A stretch of 64,000 nt of DNA from Sphingopyxis sp. (GTDB taxonomy: Bacteria; Pseudomonadota; Alphaproteobacteria; Sphingomonadales; Sphingomonadaceae), in assembly GCA_017745175.1 (NCBI GenBank), contig JAGHZY010000018.1:10173-74172 (forward strand), read 5' to 3'. Shown here one piece after another: positions 23,273 to 33,711 of the stretch. The notes beneath the pieces are model-generated. The model made no database searches. It saw only the letters and a list, made by a program, of their open reading frames with translations, and was not told the DNA's origin. Both the position numbers and the translations under genes were made by a program. Each line of letters opens with the position of its first letter. Position 1 is the first letter of the stretch.

Positions 23273-26200
23273 TAATCCTTGCGGTAACGGATGCTGAGGT
23301 TCGACTGCCCCGATCCGCCTGCCTGGCTGAGCAGCGACAGCGCCGGCGTCAGGCTGATCTCGAGCTGGGTCGCGGTATAGCCGCGCGCATCGGTGATCAC
23401 CTCCAGATAGATATCCTTGGTGATATACTGCCCGGCGGCGAGTGCTGTACCGCGGCCGATCGTATCGTCGGGCCCGAGGACGCGCAGCCGGTCGATCCCC
23501 GTCGCCGACTGGAGCGAACCCAGCGGGCTCAGTCCCCCACCCCCGCTGCTCAGCGTATTGAGCGACGAAGCGAGCTGGACCGCCTGCAGCGGCGACAGCG
23601 TGGTGATCGAATCGCCGAACAGGATGCGCGAGACGATTTCATCCTGCGGCAGGCCGGGCACGCTCGAAAAAGCGATCTGCGGGTTGCTCGCGCGGCCGGT
23701 CACGCTGATGCTGACCGTCACGGTCTCGATCGTGTCGCTGGCGAGCAGGCGGATCGCGGGGTCGAACGCCTCGCCCGTCGGGAAGGTCACGCGCCCTTCC
23801 TGCAGCTCGAACGAGCGTCCCGCGAAACCCAATGTGCCGCGCACCAGCTCGATTTCGCCCGTCACGCGCGGATCCTGCGTCGTGCCGCGCAGCACGACGT
23901 CGGCCTTCCATTCGGATTCGAGCCCCATGCCGCTGACATAGATTTCGTCGGGCGCCTTCAGCGCGATGTCGAGGCGGATGAGATCGAACAGGCTGCCGCC
24001 GACCGCCGCGAGCCCGTCGCCGCTGATCCGTCGACGCCCCGCAGACGGCTTGCGCCGCACGCCGGTCAGCACGGGAACCTGCGCTGCGCCCTCGCGCACG
24101 ATGCGATAGCGCGTTTCGGGAAGGCGCAGGCTGCCAGAAAGCAGAGCCGTCTGCCCCGCCGCCTTTTCCAGCGTCAGATTGCCCGTCGCTCGCGCCGCGA
24201 TATTCTCGCTCTTGGCGAGCCGCGCATTGTCGAGCGTCGCCGAAATGTTCATCGGATAGCCGTCGGCCGAAGCAAGGCTGATGAAACCCTTTGCCTGGAC
24301 CGTGCCGTCACCCGCCGTCGCCGTGAGCTGCTCGATCTCCAGCCGGTTGCCGGTGAAGCGGCCGTTCACGACCATATTGGTCAGGCGGGTGCCATAGGCC
24401 TGGTTCTCATAGACCATATCCTTGCCCCGCACGACGCCCTGCAGACAGGGATCGGAGACGCTGCAGCTGAAATCGGCCGCCACCGCGACCGGCCCCGACA
24501 CATGCTGGCTGGCGGGACCGAAGAAGGAATAGAGCGTGTCGGCGGGGCCATTGTAGCGGATTCCCCCGCCGAGCGGGGCCGCCATCAACCGCTCGGTCCA
24601 GCTCCCCGCCCCGGCGCCCAGCGGACGCAGCGACGCCTGCAGGCGCCCGATGACGCTGCCGCGCTTGCGCATCACCGCGCGTGCCTCGCCGCCGTCGGCG
24701 AGCAGCTTGCCGGCGAAATTGACATCGACCGGCTGGCTGACCGACGCAGCGGTGGTGCGGGTGAAGCCGGTGATCGTCAGCCGCGCGTCGGCGCGCGGGA
24801 AGGCGTCGGCATTCGCCTGTTCGAAGTCGAGACTGCCCGTCGCGCGGCCGCCAAGCCCCATGTCGGGATAGACGGCGTTGAGGATTGCCATGTTCACCCG
24901 TTCGAGCCGGCTCTGGATCATGATCCCGTCGCCGAAGCGCCCCGCGACGCGCGCGCTGCTGCCGCGACCGAGGCTGACGTTGGTCGGCAGCAATTCATAG
25001 CCGTCGGCGCCGGGAATGATGCGCGCGGGCGAGGTCGTGCGGAAGTTGATGCCGGTCGCGCGCCCTTGCACCGAAGCGCGCCAGAGTTCGGGTTTGAGGT
25101 CGGCGTTCGCCGCGATGCGAAACGGCACGCCGCTCGTTCCCTCGACCAGCGCCTGCGCCCGCCCGCTGCCGTCGCGATAGTCGATCTTCACGCGCCCGAC
25201 CGCGATGTCATAGTCGCGGATCTGCGTATCGGCGATCTGGATGTCGGCGACGACGTGCGGCGTGTCATAAAGGGTGACGTCGGCGTCGACGATCGCCGAC
25301 CCCACCGCAAGCTTCGCTGCGCCCGGAAGCACGACGTCGTTGGCGCGCACATTGATCGCCGCCGCCTGATACTGCCCGGCGGCCGTCAGGCGGACGAGCC
25401 CGCCGAGCCCCTGCCCCGACGCGTCGAGCTGGCCGACGAACGGCCCTGCATCGCTCTTCACCAGCCGACCGTTGAAACCGATGCCCGACAGGTCGCCGCG
25501 CTCGACGTCGATCGTCAGCGGCCCCGACGCGGTCAGCAACACGACGTCGGCCGACAATGGTCCGTAATCGGTATCGCCTGTCGCCGCGAGCCGATAGCCG
25601 TTCGGCGCCCCGTTGATGCGCGCCACAAGATTGGCGAGCCCGATGCCCAGCCCCGGCCGCGCGGCGGTCACAACCGCGCGCGGATCGCTGATCGTCCCCG
25701 CGAGCTGCACGCCTACGGGGCCATAGTCGGTCGAATGCGCGCGCGCGGTCAGGCGAATCTGCCCGTTCGGAGCATAGCTGCCCTCCCCGCCGCTCACGCG
25801 CAGGCGCGGCGCCGACAGGCGGAGCCCCGAGAAACGGATGATGCCATCGGTGCCATAGCGCACCGCGCTCGACGCGGTCGCGTTGCCGCCGAGGAAATCG
25901 CGCACGCCCGAATTGAACAGGCGCGTCGAGCGCGCGCGGACGTTGCCGACGATCTCGAACCCGCCGCGCGGCGCGGTCTTGAGGTCGGCATCGGTATCGA
26001 TGTCGAAGATACCGACGCTTTCGATGCGGTAGTCGTTGATCCGCCCGTCGATCGCGCCAGTGTAGAAACCCTTGTTCAGGTCGGCGATGACGATCGCCTT
26101 CGCATCGATGCGCGGCGAACGCAGGCGCAGATTGTCGCTCAGGATACGGCCGTTGCTGTACGCGAGATCGCCGTCGAGCCGCACCTGCACCAGCGTCCCG

Positions 26201-27510
26201 CCCGCGACGGTGTCGAGCCCGCGGATGCGTGCCGCGCGCCCCGCGACGGGAATGACGATCTGATCGGCATCGACGCGCGCCTTGCCGGCAAGGACGATCT
26301 GCTCGACGATGATGTCATTGACCGCGAGGCTGTTCGCGTTCGCCTGGTAATCGACCGTCGGAAGGGCAAAGGCACCGTCGAGCTTCGCGGTCGCGCGCAG
26401 GCCGTTCGCCCGCACCGCCGGCGCGATCGCACCCGGGCGGAGGATGTTGGCGGCGAGTTGCAGCCCGTCGTAACGATTGGTGCCGAGATCGATCCCGCCG
26501 CTGATCCCGAGCTGCGCCGCGTCGGACGACAGCCGCCCGTCGATCGCAGCCTTGCGCGCGTCGAGCCGCGCGGTAAGGTCGATCGCGGTTTCGCGGCCCA
26601 GAAGGTCGGCAACCGGCCCTGCGGCCAGCATGCGCGACGCCTGCGCCGTTCCCTTGGCGGCAAAGCTGCCGTCGCGCCCGGTCAGCGCGACCCGCGCCAG
26701 CGGCGCCGTGCCGAGGTTCGCGGTGAGATTGCCGTTCCACACCTTCCAGTCGCCGCGCCCGTCGAGCTTTGCCGTCAGCGTTTCTTCAAATCCGCCCATT
26801 GCGGCGAGCACCCCCCCCTTGGGCGCGGCGAGGTCGAGCGTCATCGCGAGCCGGTTCCGTTCGGGCACCGCGTCGAGCAGCAGTTTCAGCGTGTCTCCCT
26901 GTCCGCTGCCGCCCGCGACGGTTTCGGCATTGGCGGTGACCTGCGCGCGGCGGTCGGCGATGGCGATCTTGCCATTCAAAGTCGCGACCTGCCGTTCGCC
27001 GGCGACGGCGGGCTCAAAGACGAAGCGGTCGACGCGAACCAGTCCGACGTCGATATCGAGATCGGGCAGCAGCGGCTCGCCGGTATCGGGAACGGGTTTG
27101 AACGCGGGGATTTTCTCCATCACCAGCGTCTTGGCGGTCGCCGAGCGCACGTCGACATGGTTCGCCAGATAGCGGATCGGCCGCCAGTCGACGCGAAGCT
27201 CGGGCGATCGCAGGAAGACGCCCTTCGGGTCGGACAGCGTGAAATCGCGAACGATCATCTGGCCGTAAAGCGACCCGTCGAGCCGGCCGATGCCGATCTT
27301 CATCCCGTTTTCGAATTCATATTTCTCGATTTGCGTGACGACGAAACGCCGCCCGGCGTCGCTGTCGAGCCCGATCAGGAACAGCGCGAAAAGCAGGACG
27401 AGCCCGAGCAGGCTCAGGCCGATCCAGCGCAATATGGCGAGCGGCCACGAGCGTCGGGCCTTTGCCGGCGCGACGGCGCCCTCTTCGGCGAAGGGCGTGT
27501 CGTCGGCCAT
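23269..27510 (-). CDS. tamB: translocation and assembly module protein TamB
   Basis: 1413-residue AsmA-like bridge protein that spans the periplasm and works with TamA in outer-membrane assembly or lipid transport. A single signal-anchor helix is at about residues 24-47 (WPLAILRWIGLSLLGLVLLF), followed by a very long beta-rich region with repeating AsmA-like strands. The C-terminal DUF490/TamB domain (about 1050-1413) ends in ITPALSLLSQAGGSGQSNLSIRYRKDY-type sequence, with QDEIVSRILFGDSI and LSPLQAVQLASSL as family marks. The length fits the family. Its start overlaps the tamA stop by one base, and its stop overlaps the lipoprotein start. Confidence 0.92.
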   Translation of the reverse strand: MADDTPFAEEGAVAPAKARRSWPLAILRWIGLSLLGLVLLFALFLIGLDSDAGRRFVVTQIEKYEFENGMKIGIGRLDGSLYGQMIVRDFTLSDPKGVFLRSPELRVDWRPIRYLANHVDVRSATAKTLVMEKIPAFKPVPDTGEPLLPDLDIDVGLVRVDRFVFEPAVAGERQVATLNGKIAIADRRAQVTANAETVAGGSGQGDTLKLLLDAVPERNRLAMTLDLAAPKGGVLAAMGGFEETLTAKLDGRGDWKVWNGNLTANLGTAPLARVALTGRDGSFAAKGTAQASRMLAAGPVADLLGRETAIDLTARLDARKAAIDGRLSSDAAQLGISGGIDLGTNRYDGLQLAANILRPGAIAPAVRANGLRATAKLDGAFALPTVDYQANANSLAVNDIIVEQIVLAGKARVDADQIVIPVAGRAARIRGLDTVAGGTLVQVRLDGDLAYSNGRILSDNLRLRSPRIDAKAIVIADLNKGFYTGAIDGRINDYRIESVGIFDIDTDADLKTAPRGGFEIVGNVRARSTRLFNSGVRDFLGGNATASSAVRYGTDGIIRFSGLRLSAPRLRVSGGEGSYAPNGQIRLTARAHSTDYGPVGVQLAGTISDPRAVVTAARPGLGIGLANLVARINGAPNGYRLAATGDTDYGPLSADVVLLTASGPLTIDVERGDLSGIGFNGRLVKSDAGPFVGQLDASGQGLGGLVRLTAAGQYQAAAINVRANDVVLPGAAKLAVGSAIVDADVTLYDTPHVVADIQIADTQIRDYDIAVGRVKIDYRDGSGRAQALVEGTSGVPFRIAANADLKPELWRASVQGRATGINFRTTSPARIIPGADGYELLPTNVSLGRGSSARVAGRFGDGIMIQSRLERVNMAILNAVYPDMGLGGRATGSLDFEQANADAFPRADARLTITGFTRTTAASVSQPVDVNFAGKLLADGGEARAVMRKRGSVIGRLQASLRPLGAGAGSWTERLMAAPLGGGIRYNGPADTLYSFFGPASQHVSGPVAVAADFSCSVSDPCLQGVVRGKDMVYENQAYGTRLTNMVVNGRFTGNRLEIEQLTATAGDGTVQAKGFISLASADGYPMNISATLDNARLAKSENIAARATGNLTLEKAAGQTALLSGSLRLPETRYRIVREGAAQVPVLTGVRRKPSAGRRRISGDGLAAVGGSLFDLIRLDIALKAPDEIYVSGMGLESEWKADVVLRGTTQDPRVTGEIELVRGTLGFAGRSFELQEGRVTFPTGEAFDPAIRLLASDTIETVTVSISVTGRASNPQIAFSSVPGLPQDEIVSRILFGDSITTLSPLQAVQLASSLNTLSSGGGGLSPLGSLQSATGIDRLRVLGPDDTIGRGTALAAGQYITKDIYLEVITDARGYTATQLEISLTPALSLLSQAGGSGQSNLSIRYRKDY

Positions 27511-29858
27511 CAGAAGGCCTGCCCGATCGAGACATAGACGCTCACCCGCGCCTCGCCCGGCTTGCGTCCGATCGGGGTCGCGATATCGAACCGCATCGGG
27601 CCGAAATTGGTATAATAGCGCGCACCGATGCCCGCACCGAAACGCAGGTTCTGGAAGGTCGGCGCCGAGGAGCGATAGACCTGCCCTGCGTCGACGAAGC
27701 CGACGACGCCGAAATTGCCAAAGCGATAGCGCGTTTCGAACGCCGCTTCGGCGACGCTGCGGCCGCCGATCGGATCATTGTCCGAATCCTTGGGACCGAG
27801 CTCCTGATAGCCGAAACCGCGCACCGAGCCGCCGCCGCCGGCGTAGAAACGCCGCGACGGCGCGAGCCGTTCGCGCGCGGCACCGAGGATCGACCCGACC
27901 CGCACGCGCCCGGCGACCACGATGCTGTCGGTCACCGGATAATAGCCGCTGATATCGGTCCGGAGGCGCGCATAAGGGGAAAAGCGTCCCGCAAGCGAGC
28001 CTTCGGGCTGGATCAGCGAGGTGATGCGAAAGCCTTTGGTCGGATTGAGCAGGCTGTCGGTCCGGTCCATCCCGACCTGTCCGGTCAATCCGAGGATGGT
28101 GTAGAAATCGTAGGAGCGTTCGCCCTTGTCGAAATCATAATCGTCCTCGCGCGTCGCGATCAGTTCCGCGCCATAGGCATAGGTGAACTTCTTCTGCCAG
28201 ATCGGGGTCGAATCATAGCTGACGCGCGCGCCGATGCGGCCGGTGATCGCGTTGAACGCCTTGTAATCGCTGCGCGTCGCTTCGGCGACAAGTTCGAAGG
28301 TCCGATCGCGGCGCCCGGCATTCGACCGGCGCAGCGTCGCGCCGAGCCCCTGTTCCTGCGTTCCGATCACGCCGCGGAAAGTCAGCGCGCCCTCGGGGGG
28401 CAGCAGATTGCGGTGCGTCCAGCTCCCTTCCAGCCGGATACCCTCGCCGGTGCCATAGCCCGCGCTGGCGGCAAGCGTGCGCGGCGGCCCCGCCTGTTGC
28501 GTCACCAGCATCGTTACATATTCGGTGTCGTCGCCCGCGCTTTCGCCGGTCGCTTGCGGCTCGGCCGCGACGGTGGAGAAAAGCCCCGTCGCGACCAGTG
28601 CCTGCCGCAGGTCGTCGACCTTGCGGCTGTCGTAGAGGTCGCCGCGTTTGAACCGCGCCAGCACCCCGACATGTTTGGCGTCGAACGCAAGATCGCCTGT
28701 CGTCTCGATCCCGCCGAAGCGCGACCGCTTTCCAATATCGACCGGCAGCGTATAGACGCCGTCGCCCGTCGCGCCGTCGAGCAATATATCGCGCTGCCCG
28801 ACCTTGGCGAAGGGATAGCCTTCCTGGGGCAGCTTGAGCGCAATCGCCGCCTCGGCGCCCTGGATACGCTGCGCGACGATCGGTTCGCCGGCGCTGAGCG
28901 GGAAATTGTCGGCGATCAGATTCGGCGGGACGGTCGGCGCGGCGTTGATGACGATGTCGGACAGCGTATAGCGCTTGCCGGACTTCACATCGATCACCGC
29001 CGTGATCGGACGGCGCTGGCCATCCCGCCCTTCCTCGCGTTCGCCGCGGTCGATCCGCGTGTCGACCACCGCGTCATAATAACCCTCGGACGCGAGGATG
29101 CGCTGCATCAGCTCGCCATCGGCGGCGAGGCGCGCGCGGATCATCGCCGTATTGTCGGCCTTTCCGTCGCCGTCATAAAGCGCCGACAGATCGCCGAACA
29201 GGTCGGCGAGATCGACATCGGTGCTGTCGTCGGCGGCGTCGAGCCCGTTGACCTTCACCGAATAGGCGATGTCGACATCGTCCTTGCCGGCCTCGGCCTC
29301 GGCGAACTGGACCGGCTCGACATCGAAATTCTCGAGCGGCGGCAGCGGCGCGGCGAGTTCGGCGTCGCTGATCGGCGCATCGCCGATCGCCTCGACCGCA
29401 TCGCCGTCCGCAAGCGCCGGAACCGGGACACCGCCGACCTCAGGCACTTGCGCGTCGGCGGTCGCCTTACCCGACGTTTCGCGTTTCGCGGCCTCGGCGG
29501 CCTGGCGCTTTTCGAAATCGGCGATCGATTCGAGCGGGCGATCGAGTTCGGCATCGTCTTCCGCGCTGATCGGCGGGATCGCCTTCTCGAACTCGTCGTC
29601 CCCTATGATCGGCTCGACTTCGGGCAGCGCGGCATCGGGCGGCGGCGGCGACGGAACGGCGATCGGTTCGGCCGGCGTCGTCGCGACGGTCGGCACGACG
29701 CGAGGCGGCTCGACCTCCTGCGCGCACGCCGCGCCTGCCCAGCCCATGCACAGAAGCGACGTCGCGCCGATCAGAAGCGGCCGCATCCGCTGGGACCGGC
29801 GCCGTGAAAACACACTGGAATTTTCAGACTTTTTCATCTGCTGGCCACCGATGCGCAT
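27510..29858 (-). CDS. tamA: translocation and assembly module protein TamA (BamA/Omp85 family)
   Basis: 782-residue outer-membrane Omp85 protein. The signal peptide RPLLIGATSLLCMGWAGAACAQ is followed by an unusually long Pro/Ala/Glu-rich acidic linker (about residues 48-190). POTRA-like domains (about 200-440) come next, then the 16-strand barrel with the GGGGSVRGFGYQ motif near residue 665 and a C-terminal VSVYVSIGQAF strand. The acidic linker is longer than in enterobacterial TamA. Several starts are possible: ATG at 29858, 29837 or 29786, and none has a strong ribosome site; the last would begin right at the signal peptide. It is coupled to tamB by a TGATG overlap. Confidence 0.9.
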   Translation of the reverse strand: MRIGGQQMKKSENSSVFSRRRSQRMRPLLIGATSLLCMGWAGAACAQEVEPPRVVPTVATTPAEPIAVPSPPPPDAALPEVEPIIGDDEFEKAIPPISAEDDAELDRPLESIADFEKRQAAEAAKRETSGKATADAQVPEVGGVPVPALADGDAVEAIGDAPISDAELAAPLPPLENFDVEPVQFAEAEAGKDDVDIAYSVKVNGLDAADDSTDVDLADLFGDLSALYDGDGKADNTAMIRARLAADGELMQRILASEGYYDAVVDTRIDRGEREEGRDGQRRPITAVIDVKSGKRYTLSDIVINAAPTVPPNLIADNFPLSAGEPIVAQRIQGAEAAIALKLPQEGYPFAKVGQRDILLDGATGDGVYTLPVDIGKRSRFGGIETTGDLAFDAKHVGVLARFKRGDLYDSRKVDDLRQALVATGLFSTVAAEPQATGESAGDDTEYVTMLVTQQAGPPRTLAASAGYGTGEGIRLEGSWTHRNLLPPEGALTFRGVIGTQEQGLGATLRRSNAGRRDRTFELVAEATRSDYKAFNAITGRIGARVSYDSTPIWQKKFTYAYGAELIATREDDYDFDKGERSYDFYTILGLTGQVGMDRTDSLLNPTKGFRITSLIQPEGSLAGRFSPYARLRTDISGYYPVTDSIVVAGRVRVGSILGAARERLAPSRRFYAGGGGSVRGFGYQELGPKDSDNDPIGGRSVAEAAFETRYRFGNFGVVGFVDAGQVYRSSAPTFQNLRFGAGIGARYYTNFGPMRFDIATPIGRKPGEARVSVYVSIGQAF

Positions 29859-29970
29859 TTGTGGCTCGCGAGATTTGGCTGTGCAACCCGTTTCTCCCCG
29901 TTTTCGAAGCTAACTCTCCGACTATGGGACAGTTCCCGGCAATGCGGCGAGTTGTGCCAGGGAGAAATGG

Positions 29971-31179
29971 TCAGCTGTCGGCCCCGAACAGGTCGCGGCT
30001 GTAGACCTTGTCGGCGACGTCGGCGAGATCCTCGGTTACGCGGTTCGCGATAATGACATCGGCTTCGGCCTTGAAGGCGTCCAGATCGTGGATGACGCGC
30101 GAGTTGAACAACCGGTCGTCCTCGATCAGCGGTTCATAAACGATCACCTCGATGCCCTTTGCCTTCACGCGTTTCATCACGCCGAGGATGCTGCTGGCGC
30201 GGAAATTATCCGATCCCGCCTTCATCGCGAGCCGATGAATGCCGACGACCCGCGGGCGGCGCTTGATCACCTCGGAGGCGATGAAATCCTTGCGCGTCGT
30301 GTTCGACGACACGATCGCCTGGATCAGATTCTGCGGCACATCCTGATAGTTGGCGAGCATCTGCTTGGTGTCCTTGGGCAGGCAATAGCCGCCGTAACCG
30401 AAGGACGGGTTGTTATAGAAGCTGCCGATCCGCGGATCGAGGCAGACGCCCTCGATCACCTGGCGTGAATCGACGCCGTGCGCCGCCGCATAGGTGTCGA
30501 GTTCGTTGAAGAAGGCAACGCGCATCGCAAGATAGGTATTGGCGAACAGCTTGATCGCTTCCGCCTCCGTATTGCCGGTCTGCAATATCGCCGTGTCGGG
30601 CTTGAGCGATCCTTCGAGCAGCAGCCGCGCAAACTCACCGGCGCGCGGATGCGTGTTTCCGACGATGATCCGCGACGGATGGAGGTTGTCGTAGAGCGCG
30701 CGCCCCTCGCGCAGGAACTCGGGTGAGAAAACAACGGCATCGGTGCCGAGTTCGGCGCGAATCCGATCGGTAAACCCCACCGGAACGGTTGATTTGACGA
30801 TGATGAGCGCATCCGGCGCCTTCGCCAGCGCGTCGGCGATGACGCTCTCGACGCTGCTCGTGTTGAAATAGTTGGTGTCGGGATCATAGTCGGTCGGCGT
30901 CGCGACGATAACGAAGCGGGCATCCCCGTAAGCCATATCGCGATCGGTGGTCGCAACAAGGTTCAGGGGCCGGTTCGCCAGATATTCCTCGATTTCGGGA
31001 TCGGCGATCGGCGACTGCCGCGCGTTGATCTGTTCGACCTTGCGCGCATCGATATCGAGCGCGACGACCTGGTTATGCTGCGCCAGCAGGACCGCGTTCG
31101 ATATCCCCACATAGCCGGTGCCGACGACGGCGATTTTAACGGACGACGCGGACGGCGTAGATGCTGCGGCCAATGACAT
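29971..31179 (-). CDS. ugd: UDP-glucose 6-dehydrogenase family
   Basis: 402-residue cytosolic NAD-dependent dehydrogenase oxidising the C6 of a UDP-hexose to the uronate. [19 protein letters not shown] is near the N-terminus, the middle domain has KSTVPVG and EFLREG, and the catalytic Cys is in [12 protein letters not shown] (about residue 250). The pattern is that of the compact UGD of polysaccharide clusters. The ATG at 31179 gives the usual N-terminus with a short extra segment before the Rossmann strand. Its product UDP-glucuronate is the substrate of the epimerase at 33712, which is probably why the two lie close together. Confidence 0.9.
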   Translation of the reverse strand: MSLAAASTPSASSVKIAVVGTGYVGISNAVLLAQHNQVVALDIDARKVEQINARQSPIADPEIEEYLANRPLNLVATTDRDMAYGDARFVIVATPTDYDPDTNYFNTSSVESVIADALAKAPDALIIVKSTVPVGFTDRIRAELGTDAVVFSPEFLREGRALYDNLHPSRIIVGNTHPRAGEFARLLLEGSLKPDTAILQTGNTEAEAIKLFANTYLAMRVAFFNELDTYAAAHGVDSRQVIEGVCLDPRIGSFYNNPSFGYGGYCLPKDTKQMLANYQDVPQNLIQAIVSSNTTRKDFIASEVIKRRPRVVGIHRLAMKAGSDNFRASSILGVMKRVKAKGIEVIVYEPLIEDDRLFNSRVIHDLDAFKAEADVIIANRVTEDLADVADKVYSRDLFGADS

Positions 31180-31242
31180 ATCCTTTGAACGGTGCGCGGC
31201 CGTCCCTAGCAACTGCACGGCACCGGCTCAACCGCGACCGCG

Positions 31243-32709
31243 TCAGGTTCCGCAGAAGGTCTTGTAGGGCGCCGCATCGACCGCGCCGGGCATCGCAAAG
31301 CGCTCCAGTCCGGGGCGGGCCTCATAAGGAGCGCGAACTACAGCGAGCAGCTCGAGCCACGGCGAGAGATCGCCGCCTTCGGCGGCCGCCAGCGCCTCTT
31401 CAACCAGATGGTTACGCGGAATATAGAGCGGATTCACCCTGTCCATCTCGACCGCATGTTCGAGCGGCCCCATTCCCCCTTTCGCGATCCGTTCCCACCA
31501 CAAGGCGATCCAGGGGGCCATCGCGTCGGGTGCGGGCAGCAGCGTTTCGAGCATCGTGCCATCGCCGCGCAACAGCATCGCGAGCGCGCGAAAGAAGGAT
31601 GTAAAGTCAACATGATGCGCTTCGAGTTCATCGAACAATGTGTCGATCAGTTCACCATCATCGTCTTGTTCTTCTCCATCCAGCCCCAGCTTTTCGCGGA
31701 CCTGCCCGAGCCAGCTCGCACGAAACCGCACGGGCAACAGGTCGACCAGCTCCTTCGCGGTATCGACATCGGCGGGAGACACGCGATGGATCGCCGGCAG
31801 TAACGCCTCGGCGAAGCGCGCCATGTTCCAGTGCATGATCTGCGGCTGCCGGCCATAGGCATAACGGCCGTTCGCATCGATCGAACTGAAGACGGTATTC
31901 ACCGAAAAACGGTCCATGAATGCGCACGGGCCATAATCGATCGTCTCGCCACTGATCGCGACATTGTCGGTGTTCATCACGCCGTGAATGAAGCCGACGC
32001 CCAGCCATCGGGCGATCAGGTCGCACTGCAGGCCGATCACTCGGTCGAGCAGCGCGAGATGCGGGTTGTCTGCACCTGCGAGGTCGGGAAAATGCCGCTT
32101 GATGCTGTAATCCGACAACTGCACGACATGCTCGGCGCCGTAGTGCGCGGCAAAGAACTGGAACGTCCCGACGCGAATATGACTGCTCGCGATCCGCGTG
32201 AGGACGGCGCCGGGATGCGCCCTTTCGCGCTGTACACGGTCTCCGGTTGCCACCGCGGCCAGCGCACGCGTCGTCGGCACGCCCAGCGCGGCCATGGCTT
32301 CCGAAACCAGAAATTCGCGCAGGACCGGCCCGATCGCCGCCCGGCCGTCGCCGTTGCGCGAGAAGGCGGTGGGGCCCGACCCCTTCAGCTGAACGTCGAA
32401 GCGCGCGCCATCGGGCGCGACGATCTCGCCGAGCAAAAGCGCACGCCCGTCGCCGAGCTGGGGAGAAAAATGCCCGAACTGATGCCCGGCATAAGCGAGC
32501 GCGAGGGGAGCCGCGCCCGCGGGAAGCACCTGTCCCGAAAGCAGCCTCGTCAGTTCCTCGACATCGGCGCCATCCGCATCGAGTCCGAGGCGCTCGGCCA
32601 GAACATGATTGAACGCCAGCAACTTCGGCGCCGACGGCTTCGCGGCTTCGGCGGGGGCATAAAACCCCTCCATGCCGTCATGGAAACTGTTGTCGAAAGC
32701 GAAATCCAT
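31243..32709 (-). CDS. selO: protein adenylyltransferase SelO (YdiU family)
   Basis: 488-residue pseudokinase-fold enzyme that transfers AMP to protein hydroxyls. Family marks are visible: YAGHQFGHFSPQLGDGRALL, QLKGSGPTAFSRNGDGRA, RVGTFQFFA and the metal-binding GVMNTDNVAISGETIDYGPCAFMD. The bacterial protein is about 480 residues, as here, but lacks the C-terminal selenocysteine found in some eukaryotes. The final residues (APYKTFCGT) carry a Cys in a similar position. The gene stands alone between ugd and a divergent decayed regulator. Confidence 0.92.
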   Translation of the reverse strand: MDFAFDNSFHDGMEGFYAPAEAAKPSAPKLLAFNHVLAERLGLDADGADVEELTRLLSGQVLPAGAAPLALAYAGHQFGHFSPQLGDGRALLLGEIVAPDGARFDVQLKGSGPTAFSRNGDGRAAIGPVLREFLVSEAMAALGVPTTRALAAVATGDRVQRERAHPGAVLTRIASSHIRVGTFQFFAAHYGAEHVVQLSDYSIKRHFPDLAGADNPHLALLDRVIGLQCDLIARWLGVGFIHGVMNTDNVAISGETIDYGPCAFMDRFSVNTVFSSIDANGRYAYGRQPQIMHWNMARFAEALLPAIHRVSPADVDTAKELVDLLPVRFRASWLGQVREKLGLDGEEQDDDGELIDTLFDELEAHHVDFTSFFRALAMLLRGDGTMLETLLPAPDAMAPWIALWWERIAKGGMGPLEHAVEMDRVNPLYIPRNHLVEEALAAAEGGDLSPWLELLAVVRAPYEARPGLERFAMPGAVDAAPYKTFCGT

Positions 32710-32814
32710 GGCCTGTTATTTCGATCCCTGGCGTCATGAATGCAAGTCCTGCGAATGTACCACAATCCTCGCCCCGCCTCTCCTGCAGTGTGGGGCGGAC
32801 GGGAGGAATATAGC

Positions 32815-33496
32815 ATGGCAAACGCCACCTATGGCCAATTCTGTCCGGTCGCGATGGCCACGGAAATCCTGTGCACGCGCCGGACGATCATACTGGTGCG
32901 CGAACTGGTCGCAAGCTCAACGCGTTTCGACGACTTGCGCCGCGACGTCCCGTGCATGTCGCCCGCCCCGCTGTCGAAACGGCTCAAGGAGCTCGAGGCG
33001 GCGGGGATCGTCCACCGCGCGCCCGTCGCGAGAGAAGCGGGTGTTTTCGACTATCGGCTGACGCGCGCGGGACAGGAACTCGCGCCCGTGGTCGAGGCAT
33101 TCGGCTATGGGGCAAGCGCTGGATCGACGGCAATCCGTCGATCGAGCAGCTCGACGTGCAATTGCTCATGCGGGACATGCGACGCGGCCTCGTGCTCGAT
33201 CCGATGCCCCACCGCAAATCGATCGTGCAGTCCGCTATCCGGACCTGCCGGCCGATCGCCGTTCCGGGTGGCTGGTCGTGAAACCCGGCGCGGAAACCGA
33301 ACTCTGCTCCGTCGACCCCGGTTTCGACGTTGACGTGTATGTCTCTACCGACCTCAGGACGATGACCGCGATCCGGATGGGCTACGACACGCTCGCCACG
33401 GCCGCGGGCGGCTCATGCTCACCGGCGATTTTGTCCGGGAGCATCGAAAGCTGCCCCGGTCTCAATCCATTTGCAAGGACAAGGCCGGCGCCCTAA
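32815..33496 (+). pseudogene. HxlR-type regulator, multiply frameshifted
   Basis: Three reading frames must be joined to follow one protein. The N-terminal winged-helix part (MANATYGQFCPVAMATEILCTR..., PLSKRLKELEAAGIV) is intact in the first frame. Near 33109-33112 (GGGG) the frame shifts to WGKRWIDGNPSIEQLDVQLLM, near 33230 it shifts again to YPDLPADRRSGWLVVKPGAE, and near 33410 a short LMLTGDF stretch is in yet another frame before GLNPFAR. Each shift fits a one-base deletion or a compensating change. Intact relatives regulate aromatic-compound or redox genes and have this SCP2-like C-terminal domain. It may be decayed or represent sequencing errors. It is divergent from selO. Confidence 0.7.
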
Positions 33497-33507
33497 ATGG
33501 CGCCGGC
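33484..33507 (+). terminator. strong GC hairpin after the decayed regulator
   Basis: Perfect 9-bp inverted repeat GCCGGCGCC/GGCGCCGGC with the 6-base loop CTAAAT. The loop contains the stop codon of the last regulator frame. There is no U-tract, so intrinsic termination is possible rather than certain. The roughly 200 bases from here to 33711 hold no other visible feature. Confidence 0.45.
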
Positions 33508-33711
33508 GGCCCAAGGGCAATAGATTTCCGGCCTCAGGGCCGCTCGGCGGCATCGACGAAATCGGCCGGAACGTTCCCCCACGGGGCAACAGGTTTCGAC
33601 CTTTCTCCTTCTGCCGAGATTGATCATGGCGCTTGGTCGCCGCCTGCCCTATGGCGCGGCGGCAATCGCCGTGCCCGCTTCGGGCTTGTCCGGATTCGGT
33701 AGAACGGAATT

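Noticed and set aside
24502-27537. Very long plus-strand open frame (about 1011 codons) antisense to tamB
   Set aside because: It mirrors the tamB codons, is low-complexity and rich in Arg/Asp/Ala, and has no domain or ribosome site; it is a GC-bias shadow.
27462-29807. 781-codon plus-strand open frame opposite tamA
   Set aside because: Same kind of shadow: no recognisable domain, while the minus strand encodes a clear Omp85 protein.
33508-33540. Third copy of the polysaccharide intergenic repeat (GCAATAGATT)
   Set aside because: Only about 10-11 bases match and the orientation does not fit a leader of the nearby gene; likely chance.
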